Assembly: GCA_037126765.1 (NCBI GenBank)
Contig: JBBCBC010000016.1
Coordinates: 17,286,728-17,350,727 of the forward strand
Direction of reading: 5' to 3'
Source: Stenogyne calaminthoides
Lineage: Eukaryota; Streptophyta; Magnoliopsida; Lamiales; Lamiaceae
DNA length: 64,000 nt
Part shown: piece after piece, positions 22,255-32,879 of the stretch
Layout: the number at the start of each line of letters is the position of its first letter
Numbering within the stretch: the first letter of the stretch is position 1
The notes under the pieces: model-generated
What the model was told of the DNA's origin: nothing
The model's input: the letters and a program-made list of their open reading frames with translations, nothing else
Databases searched by the model: none
Program-made: the position numbers and the translations under genes

Positions 22255-23728
22255 GTCGATTATTTACGGTCCTATTCATTTTCAAAGGGCGACTATAGCA
22301 ATCCTCAATTCCTCAAGCAATTGCTCCGACGCGTCAAACTCATGGCTGCTAATGATAGCGGTGTATAACGCGTTTGGAGGTTACCTTACCATTGGTCCTC
22401 CCCGCCATCCCTTTCTCATCATCGCGTCAAGAGAATATCGATCTTCATTTTCATAGAAGTCAACAAAGATCTTGATCGGTGAAGTCTTCTCAGAGGAGTA
22501 TCCAGAGTCCTCAAAGCGCGAATAGAATCGTCAATTCCGAAACCATGGCTCTTTCTTCCGTCCTATATCTGCTCTCTTACATTTTCTTCCCTTTCTCTTG
22601 GCGTCCGGTGACCTATCTGCTTTTATAGTGACTGCAACCTCCGCAGTTGAAGCCGCGCCTCATAGTGATCCACCTAACCTTTTCTTCGAATCACTCCGTC
22701 TATGACCTTCGGTTACTCTCTAGTAGTGCTTCCTCGTCCGATTGGTTATCTCTTTTCCTTATCTCTTTTCCTTTCATCTCTGTGATCCCTCCCGATCATC
22801 GGATCTAGTTCTTCTGGAGATCTGTTGGCTGATCTCCTATCTCTCCCTAAAGCTATGTTGATAGTCCTTATAAAATCTTCGATACTTACCAAGTTGGACG
22901 TTTGACTTCTCAAGCTTCTGTAAGCGAGCGATCTATTACCGCTGACTCATTATATTCCCAGCGGAGTTCGTTGGCCTTCGTTCTAACTTCTTTGGTTGCC
23001 TTAAAAGCAAGCGATTTTGAAGTTGAGGCTTCAAAGGGCACCTCATCTTCATCGACTTTGTCCTCTTTCAATCAAATCAAACTCGTGAGCTTTAAGGCTC
23101 AAGAACAAGCAACTTGGCTTCATCTTTGAAATGTCTTGGCAATCCTTGATTACTGCGGACCTTCATGTCCCATTTCTTGGTGAGAGACCTTAGGATTTTG
23201 TAGTTGATATCTTTATCGACATCTCTCTACCAAGTTCTCGGCTTGTTTATAGACATTGTAATCCTTCCATCGAGTTCGTTGATGGTTTCATGGTTGAAAG
23301 ATCTTTTGATTTTTCGAACTTCACCAACCGGGCTTGTAGACTACCTTTTTTATCCGCTCATTTCCTCGATATCTCAAATAGAGTATCCCACATTGCTTTC
23401 GCAGCTTTTGAGATATTTAATCTTTTCCTTGGTGACCTTATCCATTGTTTTCATGATAATATGCCTTGCAATAATATCTAGAGTGTGCATTTTCTTTCCT
23501 CTTGATCCATCAAGGTTTGGGCTTTTTTTTCGCACAAGACTTCCTGTGCAAAGTCCGGATCTCCTCCGATTGCAGGGTTGTCGTAATAAATGATGATGGG
23601 TCCTCTTTCGATGACTTCCATCATTCGCCACTAATCGAACCTAGATGGTTGGACATATATATGGCCCAATCTGCATACTCATCGATTGAGAACTTCGGGC
23701 AGATCATGATACATACCGAGGTGTTATC
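22255..23728 (-). pseudogene. Copia Gag, family A (-), heavily degraded
   Basis: Start taken as MDNTSVCIMICPKFSIDEYADWAIYM near 23728, the usual Gag opening with a Trp-containing helical domain. The middle has VTKEKIKYLKSC (23374-23631), and around 23200 the LTKKWD-type block matches 30480-30560 on the + strand. The zinc-knuckle position near 22630-22680 is barely recognisable (NCGGCSHY instead of CX2CX4HX4C). Many frame changes. Confidence 0.7.
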
Positions 23729-23856
23729 CATCTTTGAAAGTGATTTTGGAAAATGAATGAGTTTTAAAAATGGTTTTTCCGATCGATTCGATTGACCACA
23801 AAGATTCTTCCTCAAGAATCGATGATACACAGAGTCAGTGGTCTGTAGAACCAACC

Positions 23857-23868
23857 GCTCTGATACCA
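23857..23868 (-). promoter_or_regulatory. Primer binding site, family A (-)
   Basis: TGGTATCAGAGC on the minus strand, two bases after the 5' LTR end GGGACCTACA. It is complementary to the 3' end of plant initiator Met tRNA. The following bases read GGTTGG where AGTGG or similar is found elsewhere. Confidence 0.9.
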
Positions 23869-23870
23869 CT

Positions 23871-25405
23871 TGTAGGTCCCGAACGGGTTTAGTGAGGGCG
23901 TAAGTCTAGAGGGAGGGGTGAATAGACTTAAAAACTTTTGTCAGATCAAAAGTGTGGGCGCAAATTTGATCGAGTCTTAGTGAATCGGTTTGGGATAATC
24001 AACTTACTAATCGCTGAAGGCGATTAGTTCGGTAACTATCGCTTTAACTGATGTGTTTGGAAGCTTAAGTTTTACCCGTGAAAAACCAATTTTTTTATAA
24101 ATCAGATTCCAAAGTTCGTGTTTTAACCAAAATTGTCAAGTGTCAAGCTTGATCGAGATCAAAAGCTTGGTGCTAGCCGATCTCAACTTGGAATATGTAT
24201 GCGCTTTTAAAGGTTGTGTGCAATTGTGTAGACAGCTTAATCAAAGCGTAAAGACACACAAGATTTATAGTGGTTCGACAAACCCAATCCTACGCCCACT
24301 CTTCCCTATCACAAGGGGCACCAACTTAACCAACTCGAACTTAGTTTTATGTGTTAGTTCAACACAAGACATCGACAGATATTTAAGGAGTTCTCACTCA
24401 ACCGATCCTTAAATCGTAACTAGAAACCCTAGTCCGAATTTGCTAAAACAACTTAACCTAACTTGGTTTTGGATAAGATTGTTTTGGTTCCAACTATGAA
24501 ATCTTTTCTAGTGTTTAAGGTAGCCTATCAGCTAGATGAAAAGATTTCTATGCTAAGAACTTATGGGATGAACACTTAATAAAAATAATCTTCTTGATCG
24601 TGTTCTTCGTGCGGAAATCTGATAATTGCTTTAGCTTCTTGATTGTTCGTTTTAGTCTTCACTCAAGTGTGATCCCATATTTATAGACCTTGAAATCAAA
24701 GAGCCGTTGGAGAGCAATTTGAATTTCAGGCTATATTAGGTAGGTTCGCAGGATTGATGTGATGTGCTTCAGGAACGGCATGGCCGAAAGCGTGAACTTG
24801 TAATTTATAGCCGTTAGAGAGAGCAGCATCGAATCCCTTACTTGTCGGCTCCGATCATACGTGTCTTGTTCTTATTGGTTGAACAGACTCACTTTTCAGT
24901 GTTGTTCTTCCAACTAAGCTTGACATTCTTCTTGTTCAGATCATAGACGTATGATTAGGTGAAACATCAGATTTCACTGGTGGAGTTGACTTTGATCGAT
25001 CTGAATCGATCGGTCTACCGATAGAGTCTTCAGTGCTTGGGTTGACTTAGCTTCAACTAGCGGACTCGGAATCGATGTAGGTCTTCCGTCTAATCTTTTG
25101 AGTATTCGAGTTTGAACTTTATGACTTTAGCTGAGATATCTGACCAGATCAGAACGATCTGATCTTCTATTCTTGTCTTTGCATTCCGCCCGTCGGATGT
25201 CACCGGTCCTTTGAGTCTTCAGATTCGACCTATACATATTGAGTTTCCCCAATATGTGACCTATCTATTTCATCAGTTGTTTTATACAATCATTATCAAC
25301 TGGTCTCCTATAGCAAGTAATATAAACATCAGTCAGCTAACAGGTCTGACTGGTCTTATTACATGTGTTTTTGGAACTTTCATCAAAACTATAAATTTCC
25401 CAACA
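23871..25405 (-). repeat. Family A 5' LTR
   Basis: 1535 bp, TG...CA ends (TGTTGGGAAATT to GGGACCTACA on the minus strand), next to the primer site. Pairs with 9468-11004. The right edge abuts the second half of the family B LTR. Confidence 0.92.
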
Positions 25406-26986
25406 CTCTCTGATCCTCAGAGAAATTCACTAATCACTTCCTGAGCTTTCTGACTACCTCGCGTAGTTTACTTACTCAACTCGGCCCTGAGCTTTCTGAC
25501 TACTCCACGTAGTTTACTTACTCAACCCGACCTTGAGCTTTCTGACTACCTCCGTAGTTTACTTACTCAAACACAAACAAGCTTTCAGACTACCTCTGTA
25601 GCTTACTAACTTCACCTCTAGAGCTTTCTGACTACTCCGCGTAGTTTACTAACTCTTTACAACTCTTCTCACCAACAAACACACTCCAACTACCTTCTCA
25701 AGGGTTTGGGGTTTCTCGGTTGGTTTCCAACTAGGATGAGATATCCTTTACAATGAAGTACAATGCAAAGGCTAGGATATCTCGACTAAACTTCGGATAT
25801 GTCTTATCAAGCTAGGCATAGTTTAATGAGCTCTCTTCGATTTAAAAGCACTTGGGAAATTCTAAGTTTTTCGAGGGCTTTAACTTTGCGATAATAAGTT
25901 TGAGCTCTTGTGTTGCTTACAAATTTCCCGTAACCTTACAATGTAGAGGGTCACAAGTATTTATAGGCATACACCAAGGTCACTCTTGAAAACTATCCGC
26001 CTGGAGGAGATAACCCGTGAGTTTCCTCTTATGGTGTGTGAGGAACGACTATATTTAGGGTTTGAAACTCCCTAACACGTTTTAGGCAATAGCCTTTCAT
26101 GTAGCCGGTCTTCACTTTTTGCAGTCTGGAACTTTTGTACTTTTGACATCTTTTTTCAAACACCGCCAACGTCGATCTTTGTCTTCCTCTTTTTTTGACT
26201 TTTGTCTCCAGTTAAAGGTAGACACCTTCAACGGCTCTTTTGGTTACAAACTCTGAGTTGATATAACCTTAACAACACTCTGACTTAGTTCCTTTTGTCT
26301 GCATTTGAATGTCTTGGCAAATATCTATTCTCTAAGGAATCGCGATCTTCTCAGTATTGCATCCTTCAGATAGATATGTTCAGTGCCTCGGAACATTGTG
26401 GTTTATCTTGAGCATTCAAGATATTCTTGAAGTCTCTAGTAATTACTGTGCCTTCAGTATTCTTGATCTTCTGTTCTTTAGTCTTCTGTCTTCTGTGTCT
26501 TCAGGGTCTTCTGAGTCTTCAACGTCTTCAGAGTCTTCTGAGTCTTCACAGATATATTGGACCGATATCTTGAATCTTCATCTTTGAAGTCTTCGTTCCT
26601 CGGTTTCATCGAAGTCTTCATATCTCGATTTAACCTCGAAGTCTTCGATATCTCGGTTTCATCTTGAGTCTTGATTCTCGATTTCTTCGAGCCTTCAGAT
26701 TCTCAGTTTCTCACTGAGTCTTCAGATTCTCAGTTTCTCACTGAGTCTTCAGAAACTTCAGTTCCATAATGAAACTTCAGTTTCTTCAGAAACATACCGA
26801 AGTCTTGTAATCTTCGATCCTAACTCGATCTATATCTGCTGACTATACATTTTGCAGATATCATCTTGAATACTATAAAACTGAATCCTGACTCAACTAT
26901 CAAGATTATCCTGAACATGTCATACTCAGGGGTTTTTTGGATCTAATCAAAATCATATATCTTTATTAAATTCATCTCCCAACAAA
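25406..26986 (-). repeat. Family B 5' LTR, 5' part (right of the family A insertion)
   Basis: Begins TGTTGGGAGATGAATTTAAT on the minus strand at 26986. It contains a purine-rich tract of short tandem GAAGACTCAG-like words (plus strand 26470-26760) and a TATA box near 25955-25970. On the plus strand 25406-25690 carries about five copies of a roughly 60-bp unit with GAGCTTTCTGACTAC. It continues across the family A insertion at 9467. Confidence 0.85.
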
Positions 26987-28722
26987 AGGTATTACTTGTT
27001 TAAATTAAAAGTATTATATGTTTAAATGAAAAGTAGTACTTGTTAAAATGAAAAGTATTACTTGTTTAAATGAAAAGTAGTACTAGTTTAAATAGAAAGT
27101 ATTACTTGTTAAAATGAAAAGTATTACTTGTTCAAATAGAAAAGTAGTACTTGTTTAAATGAAAAATATTACTTATTAAATGAAAATTATTACTTGTTTA
27201 AATAGAAAAGTAATATTTGTGTAAATGAAAAGTAGTACTTGTTTAAATGAAAGGTATTATTTGTTTAAATGAAATGTATTACTTGTTTAAATAAAAAGTA
27301 TTACATGTTTAAATGAAAAGTAGTACTTGTTAAAATTAAAAGTAGTACTTGTTTAAATGAAAATTAGAACTTGTTTAAATAAAAAGTATTACATGTTCAA
27401 ATGAAAAGTATTACTTGTTCAAATAGAAAAGTAGGTACTTGTTTAAATGTAAAGTATTACTTGTTAAATGAAAAGTATTACTTGTTTAAATAAAAAAGTA
27501 GTACTTGTTTAAATAGAAAAGTAGTACTTGTTTAAATAGAAAAGTAGTACTTGTTTAAATGAAAAGTAGTACTTTTTTAAAATGAAAGGTTTTAATTGTT
27601 TAAATGAAAGGTATTACTTGTTTAAATAAAAAGTAGTACTTGTTAAAATGAAAAGTAGTACTTGATTAAAGGAAAAATAGTACTAGTTTAAATGAAAAGT
27701 GTTACTTGTTTAAAGGAAAAGTAGTACTAGTTTAAATAGAAAGTATTACTTGTTAAAATGAAAAGTATTACTAGTTTAAATAGAAAAGTAGTGCTTGTTT
27801 AAATGAAAAGTATTACTTGTTAAATGAAAAGTATCACTTGTTTAAATAGAAAAGTAGTACTTGTTTAAAAAGAAAAGTAGTACTTGTTTAAATGAAAAGT
27901 AGTACTTGTTTAAATGAAAGGTATTATTTGTTTAAATGAAAGGTATTACTTGTTTAAATGAAAAGTAATACATGTTTAAATGAAAGGTAGTACTTGTTTA
28001 AATGAAAGGTAGTACTTGTTTAAATGAAAGTAGTACTTGTTTAAATAAAAAGTATTACTTGTTAAAATGAAAAGTATTACTTGTTTAAATAGAAAAGTAG
28101 TACTTGTTTAAATGTAAAGTATTACTTGTTAAGTGAAAAGTATTACTTGTTTAAATAGAAAAGTAGTACTTGTTTAAATTGAAAAGTAGTACTTGTTTAA
28201 ATGAAAAGTAGTACATTTTTAAATGAAATGTATTATTTGTTTAAATGAAAGGTATTACTTGTTTAAATAAAAAGTAGTACTTGTTAAAATGAAAAGTAGT
28301 ACTTGATTAAAGGAAAAGTAGTACTTGTTTAAATGAAAAGTATTAATTACTTGTTTAAATAGAAAAGTAGTACTTGTTTAAATGAAAAGTATTGCTTGTT
28401 AAATGAAAAGTATTACGTGTTTAAATAAAAAAGTAGTACTTGTTTAAATAGAAAAGTAGTATTTGTTTAAATGAAAAGTAGTATTTGTTTAAATGAAAAG
28501 TAGTACTTGTTTAAATAATAGAAAATATTGCTTGTTTAAATAGAAAATTAGTACTTGTTTAAATATAAAAGTATTACTTGTTTAAATAATGAAAAGTAGT
28601 ACTTGTTTAAATGAAAAATAGTACTTGTTTAAATTAAAAGTATTACTTGTTTAAATAGAACGTATTGCTTGTTTAAATGAAAAGTAGTACTTATTTAAAT
28701 AGAAAGTAGTATTTGTTTAAAA
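26987..28722. repeat. Minisatellite, about 22-bp unit, roughly 80 copies
   Basis: Unit close to AAAAGTATTACTTGTTTAAATG, with variation of 20-24 bp and alternation of TATTAC and TAGTAC versions. Short higher-order blocks occur, for example several consecutive AGAAAAGTAGTAC units near 27490-27560. The left edge is the family B LTR; the right edge passes into AT-rich DNA. Confidence 0.95.
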
Positions 28723-29040
28723 AAATGAATTTTTAGGACATATACGATTTTAAAAGAATATAATTATTTATTTATAATTTATAATGTAAAAAATATAATT
28801 ATTATTTTAAATATTATTAGATAGTTAAATTAAACAAATGAAATAATTTTTTTTTTCAAAAAAGTGTAAAAAAAATCGAATTAAAAATAAATAAAATAAT
28901 ATAATTTTAATAAAATACAATTTAATTTAAAACTTATAAATAAATAAAAATTATAATTTAATAATTGAAATAAAGAATTTTAAAAAAATTGAAAAAAAAA
29001 ATGATTTTTAGGACATATAGAATTAATTTCATTAAATAAA
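28723..29040. other. AT-rich non-coding DNA
   Basis: Almost only A and T, with no ORF, repeat or motif that I can support. It separates the minisatellite from the tRNA-like cluster. Confidence 0.6.
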
Positions 29041-29540
29041 TGTAAGAAAGCAAGTGTCCAAGTGGAATTGATCCCCGGTCCCCCATCGAACCGAATAATT
29101 GCCTCATTTATTATTTATTAATATTTTTTCCAAAAATCCAATATTTCTCAATTGCCTCAATAATACAAGCTTTGTCTAGCTTAGTTGGTGAAAGAGATGT
29201 TATTTGTTGGAAAGGTCATATGTTCAATTTCCATTGATGTATTTATTTTTTATATTAAAAAATTGATTCAAATATTTTTATTAAAATACCTAAGACAACT
29301 GTATTGTTTGGTCTAGTGGTGTAGTTATCCTCTTTAGGTAAAAGGGTCCCTTGTTTGAACCTTGATGGATTAAAATTTATATTTTCGATTTATTAATATA
29401 ATTTATATTTTATACGGAAAAATTAATTAATGACAAAAAGATAATAAATAATAAACATCAAAATAAAATAAAAATCGTCTAGCTTATTTGGTGGTTACTT
29501 GTCAAGTTTAATTGAAAGGATTTGTGTTCAGACCTTATTA
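29041..29540 (+). repeat. Cluster of degenerate tRNA-like segments (SINE-like?)
   Basis: Four segments, each with an A-box-like word followed about 20-40 bases later by a B-box-like word, and an AT-rich tail. Segment 2 is best: TAGCTTAGTTGG at 29177-29188 fits the polymerase III A box, and GTTCAATTTCC at 29222-29232 resembles the B box. Segment 3: TGGTCTAGTGGT (29309-29320) and GTTTGAACC (29353-29361). Segment 4: TAGCTTATTTGG (29480-29491) and GTTCAGACC (29526-29534). Segment 1 is weak: GTGTCCAAGTGG (29054-29065) and ATCGAACC (29085-29092). None folds into a convincing tRNA by eye. Confidence 0.4.
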
Positions 29541-29618
29541 AACAAATTTTTTTAATAAATTTTATATTCGCAGGTTTATTTAATAAAATCTATATTTTAT
29601 ATGAAAAAAATTATTAAT

Positions 29619-30190
29619 CGTCACCATATATAAATATTGGTGACAAAATACTATGTCACTATTTACTATGAACAATTAAAGATGAAACATAAAACTGTCA
29701 TGAAAATTGAATATTATATGACCAATATTGATTGTCACTAATTAAAATGAAGATCGTGACCGAATAATATTGTGATGAAATAAGTGTGTCATTAAAAAAT
29801 GATTATAATCGTCACTATATATAAATATTGGTGACAAAAGAATATGTCACTAATTACTATGAACAATTAGTGACGAAACATAAAATTGTCATGAAAATTT
29901 TATATTATATGACCAATAATGATCGTCACTAATTAAAATGAAGTTTGTCACCGAATAATATTGTGACAAAATAAGTGCATTATTAAAAAATAATTTTTAA
30001 TTGTCACTATATATTAATATTGGTGACGAAAGAATATGTCACTAATTACTATGAACAATTAGCGACGAAACATAAAATTATCATGAAAATTTAATATTAT
30101 ATGACGACTATAATCGTCACTAATTACAATGACGATCGTCACCAAATAAAATTGTGACGAATTAAGTGTGTCACCAATTCTTTTGAATAA
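29619..30190. repeat. Subterminal tandem repeat of CACTA element, about 191 bp x 3
   Basis: Three copies start at about 29619, 29810 and 30002, each opening with CGTCAC(C/T)ATATATAAATATTGG or a close variant and containing GACGAAACATAAAA and ATATTATATGAC. Within each are several GTCAC/GTGAC words, candidate transposase binding sites. Confidence 0.85.
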
Positions 30191-30463
30191 TTAATGACAA
30201 AACATATAGTTGTCACAAAAAGACTATTTTTAATTACGTTGAATATCGTCACCCAAGTTTATTGTGACGAATTTCTTATTTTTGTCATGAAAATTTTGAA
30301 TTAGTGACGAAAAAAAACATCAGTGGTGACAAAAACAAAATTTGTCACAAATTCTATCTTTTTAGTGACGAAAATTAAATTTGTCACCTTTAGGTAACAT
30401 ATTGTGACGAATTTTGTGTCGTCACAAAAAAATTCGTCACGGAATGTGAGATTTCATGTAGTG

Positions 30464-31226
30464 TGATCTAGGACGAGTAATGTCAAATAAGGATATCAAC
30501 TACAAGATTCTCAGATCATTGACCAAGAAATGGGATACAAAGGTGACCGTGATTAAGGATTGTCAAGATATTGCTACCATGAAGCCAAATGATCTAATCT
30601 TCAGTTTGAAAGCCCATGAGTTCGACCTGATTGAGAGAGGACAAGGATCAGATGATGTCCCTGCTGAAGCTGCTGCAAACTCAACTAAATCTGTTGTATT
30701 TCAGGCAACCAGTAGCAGCTCACGAATTGTTGAACCAGTTGGAAACATCATAAGCCAGGCCGAACATATTGCACTTCTAACGAGAAAACTTGAACGAACA
30801 AATGTTCAGATGGGCAAGTACATAAAGTTTTATGACGACTATCGACGAAGCAGAGGAAGAGATCAAAGATCTTCTGACAGATCGCAAGAAAGGTATCGTT
30901 CTTCAGATGATAGGGATAATAGAAGAGATGACCGAAAAGACGATCACAGAGATGACAGGAAAGATGATCGTAGAGAGGATCGCAGAGAGAATAGATGAGA
31001 TGAGAGACCAGATAAGAGAGGTTCTGATTACAGACAAGGTGGAAAGTCTCCTGACAGATCATACCGAAGAAATGATTCACCTAACAGAGGAAATTCTGGA
31101 GACTCAAGGGTTTGCTACAACTGTCATAAACCAGGACACTACAGTGCTGATTGCCCCGACCTGACTCCCAAGGAGAGAGAGGAAAAACGGAACAGAAGAG
31201 AACAAAGGTTCCGAGACAGAAAAGCA
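30464..31226 (+). pseudogene. Copia Gag C-terminal half with zinc knuckle, family A (+)
   Basis: Begins within the helical Gag domain (INYKILRSLTKKWD), followed by a remarkable Arg/Asp/Lys-rich repeat region (RRDDRKDDHRDDRKDDRRED, about residues 145-170 of the frame at 30480-30998). The frame then breaks near 30998; in the next frame the zinc knuckle CYNCHKPGHYSADC lies at 31113-31154, with all four metal ligands. The charged region plus knuckle should bind RNA in particle assembly. The N-terminus is lost at the CACTA insertion. Confidence 0.85.
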
Positions 31227-32576
31227 ATGATTGCCGACACATCTGGCATTGATGATTCTTATCTACCTTCAGATGACTCAGGCTACTCATCTGTTGGAGA
31301 TTTCTGTCTGATTACCACAACTGATGATGTCGATGATATGAACTTCTCATCTGATGACGACATCTGTTTCATGGCCAGAGAAACTGACCAATCTGAGGTA
31401 ATCTCTAAACCTTCTGTGGTTCCCTGTTCTACACCTGTTGTGCTTAGCACATCTGCTGGAGAGATTAACCTGCAGGTCTACAATGACCAATTGCTTGATG
31501 ATCTCTCTAATGCAATAGATACGTATACACGAGTGGAAGTTGAGAACGATAACCTAAGAGCTGAGAATATTCGGCTTGTCAAGGATATTGAGGAAAGTAA
31601 AGCAGTTGAACTTAAATAAGTTGAAACTATTCAGAAGATGACTAAAGAACTGGAGTTTCTGAAAGTCAGTACTACTGATCAGGGAAAGCTGATTATGAAA
31701 CAGTTGGTTCTCAATGAACGACAAGCTGGAGATCTCAAAGTCCTTCAGGCTAAGTTTGATGAACTCTTCCGAATGCATGAGAATCTGAAAACTAATGAGG
31801 ACAGTTTGCATAAGAAAATAGAGGTTTTCACAAAATCATCTAAGACTGTTCAAGATCTGAACAACTATTTTGGTAAGCCAATTGATAAGAAGGGAATTGG
31901 GTATGATAACCCTTCTGGATCCTCAAAAGCCCCGTCTGGTTCACATCGAAAAAGTGTAACCAAACGAGTTTATGATCAAGATACACTGAAAGCCAAATCT
32001 GTATCAGATAAGGGAAACGGATCAGCTGACCAGGCAAGGTGAGTGCCGGATCAGAAAGGGAACAGAAATGGACCCCAACTGATCAGACATCAGCCGAGGA
32101 ATCAACAGAAGAATCTTGTTCTTCTGAAGAGACCTCAGCCAAATCAGCAGAGTAGGCCTCAGTCTGGACCATCTCATAAGGGACAGTACCATCTGAGGTC
32201 AACTCAATCTAAGCTTCCTAACAAGCAAGCTAAGGGTAAACTGCTAAGTCCATCTATGCCAGAAATATATGAATCTTTTAATGGTAGTAGTCGTACCTAC
32301 CCTTACAATCAGAAACCTAGGGCTACTGCACCTGAGCCACACTGGATTAAAAGAAGACAAGTATCAATGAAAAGTCTCAAGTCTTCTGATTCATCTAAGG
32401 CTCACACTAATAATCATACTAATCAGATTGCATATGAAGAAACGTATGATTATGTAGATGTTTATGGGAGACAAATCAAGCCTTCTGTGTTCAACAAATG
32501 TGCCAGATTTGTTTGGATCTCGAAAGGTACTTCTAACCCCCCAGGACCCGATTCTACTGGGGTACCTAAAATTTGA
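31227..32576 (+). pseudogene. Gag-pol linker with coiled coil, family A (+)
   Basis: Three consecutive open frames. 31227-31619 is acidic and Ser/Asp-rich then helical (RVEVENDNLRAENIRLVKDI). 31638-32042 continues the coiled coil (LKVLQAKFDELFRMHENLK) and ends in a Ser/Lys-rich stretch. 32043-32576 is basic and Gln/Pro-rich and ends with YDYVDVYGRQIKPSVF, the conserved pre-protease block. Single stop codons at 31617-31619 and 32040-32042 separate what was probably one frame. Coiled coils in this position are typical of Sirevirus Gag. Confidence 0.75.
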
Positions 32577-32581
32577 TTTGC

Positions 32582-32879
32582 TAATAAAGGAGGTGTACAA
32601 GCAACTATCTGGTACATAGATAGTGGATGTTCAAGGCATATGACTGGAAGTCAACATCTCTTCAGTAATTACATTGAGAAATCAGGCCCACGAGTTCTCT
32701 TTGGGGACGACAACTTTGGTTATACCAGAGGAGTTGGAACCTTAGTGAACGATGATGTATAGGTTACAAGTGTTTCTCACGTTGACAGCTTAAGGCACAA
32801 CCTGTTATCTGTATCACAGTTCTGCGACAACGGATTTAGTATTGAGTTCTCATCAGATTAATGCAAAATCAGAAATCGA
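32582..32879 (+). pseudogene. Copia protease, family A (+), two in-frame stops
   Basis: Contains WYIDSGCSRHMTG with the catalytic Asp-Ser-Gly, and RVLFGDDNFGYTRG. Stops occur near 32760 (after NDDV) and 32862 (after EFSSD), both in otherwise conserved sequence. SLRHNLLSVSQFCDNGF between them is the site corresponding to the solo-LTR insertion in the minus-strand copy. Confidence 0.85.

Larger units (their letters stand above)
9468..25405 (-). mobile_element. Complete family A copia (Sirevirus-type) retrotransposon
   Basis: About 15.9 kb with two recognisable LTRs, primer site, polypurine tract, gag, pol and an accessory ORF, all on the minus strand; a 1.6-kb solo LTR is nested in pol. It sits inside a family B LTR; the flanks CTCTC (right) and TTCTC (left) are a near-match to a 5-bp duplication. 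All coding regions are broken, so it is probably inactive even though structurally complete. Compared with the + strand family A element at 30464-46210, many CAG/CTG words read CG here. Confidence 0.88.
26987..30463 (-). mobile_element. CACTA (En/Spm-type) DNA transposon, one end
   Basis: The right edge on the plus strand is CATGTAGTG; on the minus strand the element begins CACTACATGAAATCTC. Behind it lie many GTGACGA/TCGTCAC subterminal words and 191-bp tandem repeats, as expected for CACTA ends where transposase binds repeated subterminal motifs. The terminus lies next to family A gag sequence, so the element inserted into that gag. No transposase gene is visible, and the opposite terminus is not in the window. 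The minisatellite is assumed to be inside because nothing else separates them. Confidence 0.7.

Noticed and set aside
26987..28722. CRISPR array or centromeric satellite
   Set aside because: Units are contiguous without unique spacers, the DNA is plant nuclear, and the 22-bp AT-rich unit in a single short array is a minisatellite, not a centromeric repeat.
29041..29540. Functional tRNA genes
   Set aside because: A- and B-box words are degenerate, spacing varies, and no clover-leaf with an acceptor stem can be drawn by eye.
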